In this document: positions 33,748-43,307 of the stretch, in pieces
Layout: each line of letters opens with the position of its first letter
How positions within the stretch are numbered: position 1 is the first letter of the stretch
Translations under genes and position numbers: made by a program
Notes under the pieces: generated by a model
What the model was told of the DNA's origin: nothing
Databases searched by the model: none
Seen by the model: the letters and a program-made list of their open reading frames with translations, nothing else
Source of the DNA: Amoebophrya sp. A120
Lineage: Eukaryota > Sar > Dinophyceae > Syndiniales > Amoebophryaceae
Direction of reading: 5' to 3'
Length of the DNA: 64,000 bases
NCBI GenBank assembly: GCA_905178155.1
Contig: CAJINV010000001.1
Span: forward strand, 8,277,599-8,341,598

Positions 33748-34482
33748 CTACAAAATGAAGTAGGTCCTCGTGGCGAAAAGTGGTAAATAGGAGAAGGCTA
33801 GCGGCAGCATGGGCAGGACGAACAGTGCAGAGTAGAAGATCCAAATGCCATCTTCCAGCATCAGCTCCGGAAACAGGTTGTACATGAAAAACGTCATGCA
33901 GAGGGCGGTGATGTAAAACGTCAGCTCGGCGAACAAGTTCTCGAAGGCGGGGACGGGAAGAAACGTCAACGTAAACTGCATAAAGAACGTGAACACGCCC
34001 GCAACCGCGCCTCTCGAACAGTTCGAGAAGCAGAGACGGTAGACCGCTGGCACTGCCCAAGCCGCGGGGAGAATGACGAGTGCGGTAGGCAGGGCCTTCC
34101 ACGGCGCAACCAGAAGCGATAGACTGCACTTGGAAAAGCCCGCACTTAAGGTAGACAGCGGCACGGCACCGCTGGCCGCAGCTGCACAGGCATACGGTCG
34201 CAGCGCCCAATCAAACAACGTCCTTCGCTGGTCGCACAGCGGGCTCGATCTCGGCGTCGTGTTAGCACTGGCACAGCTCGCTGCAGCAGAAAAATTCGGG
34301 ATCCCGACGGTGGAACAGAGGGTGCTAGAGCGCAACGTATAGCTGTGGAACGCGGTTGGCGCTGGGCGGCCAGGTGCAACAGTTCTCATGCCCGTCAAAA
34401 AGCGTTTGGCACTAGTTTCGCCGGGCGTGATGCGGCCCAGGAGGCTCGGGCACATCCGCTTCGGAAGAAGGTGGGAAAGCAT
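33748..34482 (-). CDS. Membrane protein with organelle-type N-terminus
   Basis: This is a single exon of 244 residues from ATG 34482 to TAG 33748. The first ~75 residues are Arg/Ser/Thr/Pro-rich with few acidic residues (LLPKRMCPSLLGRITPG), like a mitochondrial presequence. Four to five hydrophobic segments follow, including ALPTALVILPAAWAVPAVYRL, GVFTFFMQFTLTFLPV and IFYSALFVLPMLPLAFSYL. I recognise no family. A mitochondrial inner-membrane location is inferred from this layout only. Confidence 0.6.
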   Translation of the reverse strand: MLSHLLPKRMCPSLLGRITPGETSAKRFLTGMRTVAPGRPAPTAFHSYTLRSSTLCSTVGIPNFSAAASCASANTTPRSSPLCDQRRTLFDWALRPYACAAAASGAVPLSTLSAGFSKCSLSLLVAPWKALPTALVILPAAWAVPAVYRLCFSNCSRGAVAGVFTFFMQFTLTFLPVPAFENLFAELTFYITALCMTFFMYNLFPELMLEDGIWIFYSALFVLPMLPLAFSYLPLFATRTYFIL

Positions 34483-35010
34483 CGCAAACCGCTTGCTTTT
34501 CTTCAGCTTTACTCCTCGCGCGTCGCCGTCTGTTGACTCGCCGAAGAAATTAGCAACTCGTCAAGCGTTCAAAAATCCTGGACATAGGTGTGTTTTCTAA
34601 TCAGGAGAGCTCCGCCCCCTTCAACGTACTTAAGTGCTCCAGCGGAGAACTCCGTTTGGAACAGCAACACTGCGACAAAGAAGCAAATCAAATTCAGTTG
34701 CTGTGTCAGCAAACTCGGAGACCCATCAGCAGTGGAGGTACAACTTTTCTTGTTTTAGAAAGCATCACGACACGGACGTTCAAGATGAGGCCCTATCTGT
34801 CGACTTTTCTCGTGTTAGTTGAAACGAAGCACAACCTTCTTTCTCATGATCCGGAAAAAACAAAGCCAACCACTGCAGATGTTACACACATCCTCGTCCT
34901 GCAGCTCAAGTCGTATTTCGCACGCTTGTGCGAAGAACCTGAAAAAACGACAGAACAACGTCTATCTCGTCCGCCACACACAACATTGCTCGCGTTCCGT
35001 TTCGTCTTTA
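34483..35010. other. Intergenic, no gene seen
   Basis: This is a ~530-bp spacer. A 170-codon plus-strand ORF (34590-35102) overlaps the 3' end of the CDGSH gene and has no recognisable content, so I treat it as a chance ORF. Confidence 0.4.
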
Positions 35011-35853
35011 TTAATTTTCGTTTTCCTGAGCGAAACTGCATTGCGCAGCAACTCCTAAGGCAGCTGCGCCGAACCCCACTCCCAGTCCCAGCAGAGGCAT
35101 AGCATTGCTCTTATCTGGTGCATCGTCTGTCACATTTGCATATGCAAATGCTTGTTTCTCACTGCAATCCTTTTTTGCCTGCTGGAACGCCTCGCGTTCG
35201 CAACAATCACTCTGAAGATTTTCCGCAGCAGGAGATGGCGATTCGGAAGTGAACACCACCTCTCTCGGACCACCTTGTCCTGAGGCAGACCCTCCAAGTG
35301 CAGTGGCTGTTTCGGAAGAACTCCTCGCCACCGATTCTTGTTCAATGCCAGCACACGCCGTTACCTCATCAGGAGTAGATGCCGTGGCCGAGACGCTTTG
35401 CTGCATTTCAACCAACCTCTCTACTTCCGCCGGGATGCCAGTAGTACTCACACTTCCAAGGCCAGAAGCAGAACTTGTTGTACCAGCCACACCTCCTCCG
35501 ACGGGCGCACCACCACCACCACCTGCGGTCAAAGACGTACTTCGCCGAAGTCGATTTTTCTTCGTCAACCCGTGCTCAAACTGCAGCATGCAAGGTCCGA
35601 CGTTGATTCCCTGTTTCCACAGCTTCTGGTGCGTGTTGTCGCAGTAAGGAAAACGCAGGGACAACCAACAGCGGCACACAACCATCCGCTCCCGCGAATT
35701 CACGGAGGGCAGAGCGGGCTTCAAAATTTCGTGCACCTGCGGATAGCCGAGCACGTTTAGAAAATCGCCCGCAATACGGTCGGGACCGACTTTGGCAGCG
35801 CGATTCAGGACCACTGGGGCGGTGGTGGAGGCTGCGCTCTGGCCGGTACCCAT
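35011..35853 (-). CDS. CDGSH-type iron-sulfur protein (mitoNEET/CISD-like)
   Basis: This is a single exon of 280 residues. The cluster motif is CRCWLSLRFPYCDNTH, with ligands Cys60, Cys62, Cys71 and His75 at the exact CISD spacing. The downstream INVGP also matches mitoNEET. The usual CDGSH reads CDNTH here, so the Gly is replaced by Asn but the 3Cys-1His ligand set is kept. CISD proteins bind a redox-active 2Fe-2S cluster on the mitochondrial outer membrane or ER. Two things are odd. The N-terminus MGTGQS suits N-myristoylation, and the only hydrophobic segment (PLLGLGVGFGAAALGVAA) is at the C-terminus, giving a tail anchor instead of the N-terminal anchor of animal CISD1. A Ser/Gly/Ala-rich linker of ~150 residues separates the two. 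Confidence 0.8.
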   Translation of the reverse strand: MGTGQSAASTTAPVVLNRAAKVGPDRIAGDFLNVLGYPQVHEILKPALPSVNSRERMVVCRCWLSLRFPYCDNTHQKLWKQGINVGPCMLQFEHGLTKKNRLRRSTSLTAGGGGGAPVGGGVAGTTSSASGLGSVSTTGIPAEVERLVEMQQSVSATASTPDEVTACAGIEQESVARSSSETATALGGSASGQGGPREVVFTSESPSPAAENLQSDCCEREAFQQAKKDCSEKQAFAYANVTDDAPDKSNAMPLLGLGVGFGAAALGVAAQCSFAQENEN

Positions 35854-36543
35854 TTTTACTCAGTCGTGGTCAAAAATACAGTGTGATTGTCGTAAACACA
35901 AAGAAGTAAGTAACTCGCAGGACTGTTCCACTGCGAGCTTGAAAATCCTTCGCGACCCGCTCGCTTCAGACGCAACTCAGGCCATAGCAAGACCGTATTA
36001 GTGGTCAAAGAACATAGATAATCAATCTAGTGATAATCAATGAAGGGCTCTCCGGCCGCCTCATTGTTTTCACACTCTGCAGCTGAAGGTTCAAATCTTC
36101 GCAAAAAAGGATTTGCATTCGCCTCAAAACCAGCACGCGCAGGAACAATTAGTCGTGGATAAATACTACCCGACTACAACTGCACTTCAAAGCCAATACG
36201 CGATTGCTGTGTTGTTGGAAAGTTTGACTGCATCTGCGAGAAACCACGAATAAATTGTGCATCATGACATTGTTCTGGACTCTTCACATTTCGGTCAAAT
36301 GACAACATCGAGTTCAAAAATTGTAGCAATGAATTTCACGGGCAGCGGCAAGCTGCATCGCCAAATTCGAACTTCAAGGATAGTTGTTGACGAATTCAAA
36401 AGTCAAAATGTGAATTCAAGTGAAACGAAAAAAAACAAAGTGTTAGGTTCATTTTCGTGCGCATTAGCGGCTCCGGCGCTGCAAGCAAATCAGCGACAGC
36501 TACTCTACTCGCTGTTCATTATGTTTTGGACTTGCCCCATGCG
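35854..36543. other. Intergenic, no gene seen
   Basis: This is the ~690-bp spacer between the RING gene stop and the CDGSH gene start. Near 36300 it has degenerate A/T-rich AATTC-type words. No gene or structured RNA is visible. Confidence 0.45.
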
Positions 36544-38712
36544 CTAGTACTGTTCGTCAGGAGGCATCAAGTTGGCGCAGACGTCGAGCGAGCAGGTGGG
36601 GCACGTCCCGTGGGTTCGCACCCAATCCGCAGCACACTCCTCGTGAAACGTGTGCAAGCAGGGAAGTCTGACAACGGTGTCTGATGGCTCGAAGTCCTGA
36701 GTTGGGTATATTTTATAGTCGTCTTTACATGCGAGATACGCGTTGCGACACATCGAATTCGCAAAAGCAGGCACGTCGTCGATGAATTCATAAATTTTTT
36801 CATTTTCAAACCTGCTTGCTTGCTATATACAGAGTGATAGCAACATCAAAACTAATTATGGCGACGTCTTCTCACAAGAATCGTCTATTCTCAAGTACAA
36901 CAGTACCACAAGACAGAGCACGCACTCCTTCACGCCGCTGTGCGCGAGATACGGTGTGCGCGGCAGCTGGTTCCAGACAAAATCCCGCTCCGTCTGCTTT
37001 AGGAAGTCGTTCAAATCAGTCGGCTTTATCACAAGAAAAAAGTGTTACAGTTACACATCTGTTGTAACTTCAGCAACACAAATTTTTTCTGCATGAGAGA
37101 GAAAACTTGCCATGCAGAGAACATAAGGGACAACACGTATGAACCGAGACTCGATAGCATTTTGTGCATGACAGAGCGCGTCTCTGATGCTTGGTCTGCA
37201 ACACAATGTGTAACTGTAACACTTTGTTCTCTGCGTAGGCTTCTTGGTTTTTTTACTGCTCCCGTACAGCGAGCGGCTGAAAGAGGTCGACTGCCTATCC
37301 TGTGCAAGAGTATCGCACTCGTATTGTAATGGCAATCATGCATTAGCGTCACTTTTCCTTAAGGTAAGTCCGCATTACAAATTTTATTTCTCATGCTTAG
37401 GAAATTTGTAATGCATTTATACGAGTACGATACTTTTGCAATTCATACTGCCTCACGGGCGACAAATCCTCCTCCACTGTATCCATTATCAAATGCAAAT
37501 ATGTCTGGGTCTGGACGGATCCGAACTTGTGATGCGTGTTTCGGATCCTACAAAGATCTGTCATGCCGAACGTGCAAAGGGTGCCCACTTGTGGCCATGC
37601 TGAGAGGGCATTTCTCATGCAGAATACGCATCACCAAGGAGCTGCAGAACCTGTGATGCTAGGCCCTGCATTCCAGACGTGGGGGAGCTTGGAAAAACTG
37701 CATGACAAATCTCGGAATCTCCCGGACCCATACATTTTTGCATTTGATATCCATGTTGGTTCCGTTTTTCCGTTTTTTTCTCTTCCCTTTACGACGCAAC
37801 GAACTGTCCGAGAAAATGGAGGCCGGAGATTCCGGCGGGACCGGCGACGAGGAAGATAAAGCTGAACCAGAAGGAGCCTCTTTGTCTTTGTTCGGCGATG
37901 TTGCAACAATGTCATTTGACCTCACCTGCTGCTGCTGCCCGTTGTTCTGCTGAAGATTTATTTCCTCTTCATGGTGTTGTATCTGTGCTGGCTGCTCGCT
38001 GGCTGCTGAACGCTTCTTATTCTCCGTATCGTTTGCATCAGCAGCCCTCGGTGTTGAGCAGGCCTTCGCGATTACAGGGCTCGTGGTTAGCAGTGTCGCA
38101 GCACCAGATGTTGAAGTGGAGGCTTTTATTGGCTGTTCTTGGTCATGCGATTTCGAGTTAGTCTGCTCCTGCGACTGCGTTTTGCCGCGGTGAGAAACCC
38201 CAAATACGTCTCCATCGCCACCTTCTTCCAGCGGTGAGGATTCGTTGGCAAAGGACGACCTCGTTGCAGCGCCGACTACTTCCTCGTCGCTCCCGCCACT
38301 ACTTGCACCATTCTCAGCAGCCCGGTACTGGCGAAGCAAAGCCACGGGCACACGGACAACTGCGCTCTTCCCTACATCACTGCGCGAATCCGTTATCAGG
38401 ACTTCGCACAGATATCGCTTGGGGATGATCTCTTGCACCTCCGCAGTCACACGGAGATTGCAGATCTGCAAGAATAGTGTCCAATGGAATCAATATCACG
38501 AACTGGATGAGCAGTAACTTCTGCAGTACTTCGGAAAATGCAATCGCACATCAAACAGGCAAAAACAAGACTGGAAGGTACTGCAAAGAGAGCAGTACCT
38601 GCACGCGTTGTCCCACTTGAAGCTCGTCGCAGCTGAGCTCGCTGGGCTGTTTTCCACCGCAAAACTTTGCAAGGTGCGGGGGTGGAGCCCATTCGACGGA
38701 CACGGTGGACAT
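36544..38712 (-). CDS. RING-H2 finger protein (probable E3 ubiquitin ligase), split by three introners
   Basis: Exons are 38712-38599, 38465-37750, 37481-37448, 37290-37238, 37021-36907 and 36696-36544. They sum to 1,185 nt, giving 394 residues. GT-AG introns are 38598-38466 and 36906-36697. The middle three junctions are introners E10, E9 and E8. The spliced C-terminus gives the RING-H2 CVLCLVDFEPSDTVVRLPC then LHTFHEECAADW then CPTC, ligands C-x2-C...C-x-H-x2-H-x2-C...C-x2-C. The first Cys pair and the rest are in different exons, which supports the splice model. Residues ~1-250 carry an N-terminal part (ELQVGQRVQ then ICNLRVTAEVQEI) that may be a small beta domain, followed by Ser/Gln/Glu-rich disorder and a basic RRKGKRKKRK patch that could be a nuclear signal. 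The substrate is unknown. Confidence 0.85.
37027..37237. mobile_element. Introner E8, family C
   Basis: This 211-bp element has long inverted repeats with AGTGTTACAGTTACAC and GTGTAACTGTAACACT. The flanking repeats GGCTT are perfect (37022-37026 and 37238-37242). The right terminus is GTA rather than ATA. Excision joins KKTKKP to TDLNDF in the RING gene. Confidence 0.92.
37296..37447. mobile_element. Introner E9, family D
   Basis: This 152-bp element is the shortest in the window. Its arms read TGCAAGAGTATCGCACTCG on one strand and TGCAAAAGTATCGTACTCG on the other, outer ends TATCC and TATGA. The flanking repeats CTGCC are perfect (37291-37295 and 37448-37452). Excision joins SPVRQ to STSFSRS in the RING gene. 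Confidence 0.92.
37487..37749. mobile_element. Introner E10, family A
   Basis: This 263-bp element has TATCAAATGC ends. The core ATGTCTGGGTCTGG is intact on the left and has changed to ATGTATGGGTCCGG on the right. The flanking repeats TCCAT are perfect (37482-37486 and 37750-37754). Excision joins GTNMD to TVEEDL in the RING gene. Confidence 0.93.
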
Positions 38713-39596
38713 AGTGGGTGGCGTTTCGCCTGTCTACTTGTCTTGAGCGCAACGGAAAGCAAGGATCGGGTTCCTGCTCGTATAGGCCGTGATGAAATGA
38801 TCATGATCTTCTCGTACGCAGATTTATTCGAGCTTGTACATTCTCTCGTCGGGGCAGCATAGTTCGTTGTACTCGAGCTCGCTCCTCACATAACGCGGAA
38901 CACCACTGAATACGAATAGAGAGCTAGCTGCAAAAAACAGGAGCGCTGCTGTTAAGTCGTGGTCTTCGACGCAACAGACCCCCTCGGTACATCTAGATTT
39001 TCGTCGCATTCGTATATGCGCAATGCATCTCTCTTGTCGTAAAGGAATTGAGGTTTTGGTAAGCCACTCAATGTTGCAAGAATGGTGTAGCTGTTCATGT
39101 GGGAGCGTCTCATAGGTTTGAAAATAAAGAAAAAGCCGCTGTGTCTTCAGAAGGAAGTTGAAGTTCCGCTAATGAGGATGTACGTAACAGTAAAATCAGC
39201 ACACCGATGCCAGAAAGCAAAAGCATCCAACTCGGCGGCGTCACAAAAGAAGCTAGTTGTACACCTTTCTCACCCACATTCATAGTGAGAAAGGCAAAAC
39301 AAATCAGCCGGATGAAACTACCTCTTAACTGAAGACTTATCTGGTTTCACTAGGTTGCCTGTACTTACGTGTCGTGCTGGAGGTACTAACGTAGGTACAG
39401 CGCAATGACTAGAGAAACAAATTTATCAAGCTATAGGGGTTCGAACCACGAAGGCAACATTCAGGCATTTGTAAAAAGACCAGTAATCATGGGTAGAAGA
39501 AGACACTTTCAAAAAGTACTTTAACAGGGTGGTCGCTGGGAAGGACACAGAACAACATCGCTACAGGAAAGAAGTGCTTATCGCGAAAAAAGACAA
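38713..39596. other. Intergenic; 3' UTR of the PPP1R11 gene lies at its right
   Basis: This is an ~880-bp stretch. The part near 39300-39596 should be the PPP1R11 3' UTR. I searched it by eye for a SECIS core (ATGA, AA loop, GA) and found ATGAT near 39492 on the minus strand but no convincing helix. No gene is seen. A GGTTCGAACC-like word at about 39438 is not part of a tRNA fold. Confidence 0.45.
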
Positions 39597-40208
39597 TTAG
39601 TTGCTGGAGATGGTGGTCGCTGGTGGTTGGGACGTTGAAGACGACGACTGCGCAGATGTACTTGCAGCTGGCGCCGCACTGCTGGAGGACGCTGAGGCGT
39701 TGTTCAACATCGGAGCGCTCAACTCTGGTCCCCGTCCGGGCGGAACGAAGTTTCGGTCGTTCATGTCTCCACCTCTCCCCGCAGGCGGCTGCTCTCTCCT
39801 GTTGTCCCGGCCGCCTCGCCCGTTTTTGTTGTTCATATCGTCTTTTTTCTTCTTCTTTTTCGCGTGTTGCGGTCTTCTGCCGCGGCCCTGATAGCCGCTC
39901 GCGTCGAAGTCAGATGAGTCGCTGCTGCCGGAGCTTTCGCTACTCGATTCCCCGAACTCTCGGGGTTTGTGGTAGATTCAGCATTTCTTGGAGGACTTCT
40001 TGCCCATCCCCTCGTTGTCGATCACGTCCTCGTCCCAGGTCACGTTCACCACGGTGCGCGGCCGCAAGCGCAGGTGCAGGACAGGGGGCTCCTGGGTTGT
40101 CACCGTGGTGGTTGACGAGGAAGCGGCTGTCTGTTGTGGATTATTTCCACTGCTACTTGATGCCGACGGCTGGTGCGCCGCGGCTGACGGCAGCCCGCTA
40201 TTCGCCAT
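39597..40208 (-). CDS. PPP1R11: Protein phosphatase 1 inhibitor-3 (PPP1R11/Ypi1) homologue with in-frame UGA
   Basis: The frame runs from ATG 40208 to TAA 39597, 204 codons, with a single internal TGA at codon 77 (39978-39980). The core LRLRPR...VTWDEDVIDNEGMGKKSSKKC-(UGA)-IYHKPREFGESS aligns with animal PPP1R11, whose core has [26 protein letters not shown]-type sequence (from memory). UGA therefore occupies the place of the last Cys in the Cys cluster. After UGA the frame stays open for 126 codons with clear family sequence, then low-complexity Asn/Gly/Arg/Pro and Ser/Ala. The protein binds and inhibits PP1 in the nucleus. UGA may encode selenocysteine or be read through, or the gene may be broken. 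Conservation on both sides argues against a pseudogene. The TTG at 40226 is not used as start. Confidence 0.8.
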
Positions 40209-40713
40209 AAGTGATGTTGTTGTCAATGCTTTTACTTGGAGCGGTGGTCGTGTTGAAAGCTAGTAAGTAGCTGCTCCACGGGTGTCGCAAACGACGGGAA
40301 ACTACCGAGAACGAGAAGTTCTTCGATAAAATTTCTTGCAAGTAGACGTAAAAGTAAATCTATCCTGGCACTTGCAAAAAAAAAACTCACTCTCGGACAG
40401 AACAGGAGCTCTCTGACTAACCAAGTGAAGAAAAAAAAAGTCGAGCTTTCGAATGTGCGCACGTGAAAATATCAAGGAGGCCTGTGCAAAGTGGAATCAA
40501 TCTATTCATGTTGTGCAGGAGAACTTTTCAGGGACTTCTGGTTGGTAACAATGGAGAAAATCACTTCTCTCTTCACCGTTCAAACATCTCGTCTAAAGTA
40601 TAAAATCTCGGTACATGTTGTTCTTTCGGCATCCGAGATGATACACTTGGTATCGGATTTCATCGATTTTTTCCTTTGCTTCTTCTATATTGTTCATCGA
40701 GCAGGCTGGGCTG
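40209..40713. other. Intergenic, no gene seen
   Basis: This ~505-bp spacer holds the upstream region of the PPP1R11 gene and the 3' UTR of the LSm gene. No motif can be assigned. Confidence 0.45.
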
Positions 40714-41544
40714 GTTAGATTTCCATCTTCTGAGAAGTAGAACTTTTGTCGCCAAGCATTTTGATCGGAATGCACCGACGTAGCTGTAGCAGTTGAACTT
40801 GCAGAATTTAGTCGTAGCGGAAGTAGAACAGCCTCCTCTTTCAGTTTCAGTAGCAGAAACGAGGAGAATCGATCTCGATCAATTATGGCGCGGCCAATTC
40901 TTCCATGCATACTGTCGCTTCTTTGCGCTGTCGCGTGGTACGATCCAACAATCCGGGACCGCTTTCCGACATTTGGGTCGTCCTCGGGAAGATTTTTGCG
41001 TTCAAATTGAATCTACACGTAGGAGTGTTCAAATTACCCCAGTAGTTCGGGTACTAACCGCCTGTACCTCGGCCATTTTCTGCATCAGGCCGCCAGACAG
41101 CGTGCCCCAGGGATTCGCGTTCTTCCCCTCGAGAACTTTCCTTGCCACTGACTCTAACACTTCAAACTTCACTATATGGGGCCCAGGTACCATGATCAGC
41201 GACACGTTGCGCTCGGTCATCTTCGCGAGCTTTGCTCTTCGAATGTCGTTCAACTGGAGTTTTGACAGAGAGTCGGCGCCCTGCCCCGCCGACATCTCTT
41301 CTATCGCCTTCGCCTCCGCTTCTATTGCCTCTCGCTCGGACTCCTCGTCCAAAAACGCCCGCTCGATGGTCGAGAGCAAGATTATGTTCTTCATTCCGTC
41401 GACACACCAGAGGTAGCCCTCCAGAATGCGCCCATCCGTCACGGTCACGCGCACGGTGGAGTCGAGCAGCGCCGCGAGCTTGGGTGACTTGTGATTCACG
41501 TTCTGCTCCTTGCGCCCCTCGCTGTACTGCACGTCGAGCGACAT
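40714..41544 (-). CDS. LSm-domain protein, NAA38-like (NatC auxiliary subunit)
   Basis: ATG 41544 opens a 162-codon exon to 41059. A GT-AG intron (41058-40729) then leads to a four-codon last exon (KMEI, stop at 40714), in phase. The small last exon is inferred. Sm1 reads LLDSTVRVTVTDGRILEGYLWCVDGMKNIIL. Sm2 reads SLIMVPGPHIVKFEV, which matches the MVPGHHIVSIEV-type Sm2 of NAA38/LSMD1 better than canonical LSm1-8 (IRGENV-type). A charged helical insert of ~50 residues (EESEREAIEAEAKAIEEM) separates Sm1 and Sm2, longer than usual. NAA38 is an auxiliary subunit of the NatC N-terminal acetyltransferase acting on ribosome-bound chains. Confidence 0.65.
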
Positions 41545-42226
41545 CTTTCCGTACTCGAGAGGAAACTTCTACTTCCGCTAGTACTATACTATGTAAGACT
41601 ACGAGAGAGATAAAACTACGCCGCAAGACTACTTATTTCGCTTGGGAAAAGAAATCTTAGGCTTTTTACTCTATTCGACAAACCTACTTACAAGCGTCGC
41701 CGCGGGCGTTGCTACACGCCATCATGGCGGCAATAGTTCATCGTTTCACATCGTCGCTGATCAGCAAACCAAAAAAAGAGAATGTTGTTGATCATCGTCG
41801 AAAAAGGAAAAAAGCACGTCGTGTTGTATACTCTCATCTTCGTCGAGGTCTAGATCAAGGTCTGCAGCCACGCTTCAGGCTGGACACGACCGCACAAGCA
41901 CAGGCAGAGATCCCAATTTTGCTTTGTGTACCTGCCGAGTGCCGAACACGGTGCCAACTTTAATACTGAAAGGAGATCATGAGAGATGACGTCTTCCTCT
42001 TTGTAGAAGCTAAAGTGTTCTCCCATTTACTACTCTTGCTTTTCTCTTTCTACTCTGGAGCTGAATTCATGTTGTCGTTGTGGCCCTACATTCGGCTATT
42101 GACTTTCGGCAAAAGCAAAACCGTTTTTTATCAAACGCAAAACCGTTTTTATCACGCGCGTAGTACAGGAATTCATTTATCACATGTCGCATTTTCGCCA
42201 TGACGCTGATGCATGTGCCGACACGG
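41545..42226. other. Intergenic, no gene seen
   Basis: This is a ~680-bp spacer. A short doubled phrase (AAAACCGTTTTT, at 42117-42128 and 42139-42150) is the only repeat noticed. Confidence 0.45.
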
Positions 42227-42915
42227 CTAAATCGAGTCCTGCCTAAATTCCTGAACCAGGGTGTGGTACTCGGGCTCCGCCTGGAAACCCGGCACCAGTG
42301 CCATGGCCTGTGGCATTTTATGGCGCTCCAGGTGCAACGACCGGGGCGCGCCTAGTGGGTAACTTGTGTCCAATATCCCACAGAAAGAAGCTGGCAGGGC
42401 ATATTTGTAATGCAAAAGTAAATACACAGAAAAATCTGTTATGGGCGGCCTCATAGCATGCTGTTTAGGATACGCTATACAGATTTTTTTCTGTATCTAT
42501 TTTTGCATTATAAATGTGACCTGCCAGCTTTTTTCTGTGGGATATCCAAAAACTTGTCCAGCGTGGTCGTTGGGTAGCGAATGTCGTAGGGGCGAATGTC
42601 CACGCCCGGCATCTCCCCGTTGTCTCCCTCGGGAGGCAGTGGCGCGTCGCCCGCGAAAGACGTGATAAGGAATCTACACCTTGTGCTGCTCGCCGGGCGC
42701 ATCGCTTGCATAAACCGGCTCCCCATTCTCGTTCTTGAAGAACTCGTCGAACGAGCACTGCCGGACCCGAAAAGAGGTAGAGGTTTCCACCCTACTACTG
42801 TCGGTACATCATCTTCTCCGTGCACGGTGCTACCCGCAACTCCCGCTCCACCGCTTCTGAATGTCGCCAGAATCTCTTCAATCATGCCGAAACCGCTTTT
42901 TGAGGACAGAGACAT
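42227..42915 (-). CDS. Hypothetical protein carrying an introner
   Basis: I do not recognise this protein. The 3' part is secure: ...VDIRPYDIRYPTTTLDKF in the exon ending at 42545, then introner E11, then LDTSYPLGAPRSLHLERHK to a stop at 42227, in frame. Upstream the coding frame changes. EFFKNENGEPVYASDAPGEQHK lies in a different frame from GDNGEMPGVDIRP. A 52-nt GT-AG segment starting GTGTAGATT and ending CCCGAG between HK and GDNGE would reconcile them, but that is very short for an intron here. A frameshift or another junction is possible. The candidate start is at 42915 (MSLSSKSGFGMIEEIL), with another possible small intron before 42790. Confidence 0.55.
42374..42544. mobile_element. Introner E11, family E
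   Basis: This 171-bp element has arms of about 45 bp starting TATCCCACAGAAAGAAGCTG and mirrored at 42500-42544, which contain CTGCCAGCTT and TTTGCATTA. The flanking repeats TCCAA are perfect (42369-42373 and 42545-42549). Excision gives DKFLDTSYPL in frame. Confidence 0.93.
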
Positions 42916-43307
42916 CTATCTGCCACTACAGCCCGCAGCTCATGAGGCTTTTACGTGACGAGCAAAGACTGCAACTCCGACTGCAGGAGCTCCCTGCAGT
43001 TTCAATGAGCTGGTCGAAGATGTATGTGGTAGCGTAGAAAAACGACTGACAAGCCCGATTTCGCCAATTGACGACGACGAATAGCGACGATTTTTCGAGG
43101 CCCGGATTGCGATCGGCAACACGACTCAGCTTGTTGTGCACGACGAGCGATTCTGACCTGTCACGAAGCGATCTCGGCCTCGCGAAACTCGAACAACGAC
43201 CTGTGGTCGATCGCCAAGTTACTCCTCGATCATGCAACTCCTCGAATGCGCATGCACCAAACGGCTTTGTTACTCCTTAGCTAGTCCGAAAATGACTGCC
43301 ACGACCC
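42916..43307. other. Short intergenic region
   Basis: This ~390-bp spacer has no feature seen. Its ORFs are short and lack coding character. Confidence 0.45.

Noticed and set aside
39425-39460. tRNA gene suggested by GGGGTTCGAACC
   Set aside because: No acceptor stem, D arm or anticodon arm can be formed around the T-loop-like word on either strand.
39300-39596. SECIS element downstream of PPP1R11
   Set aside because: An ATGAT word followed by an AAA loop candidate is present, but I could not pair convincing helices or place the GA partner. Not claimed.
39978-39980. General reassignment of UGA (or of all stops) as in one reported Amoebophrya strain
   Set aside because: Many genes here terminate at TAA, TAG or TGA at family-appropriate places (for example TGA for the SAP, VMA21-like and CRAL-TRIO genes), and no gene shows repeated in-frame stops.
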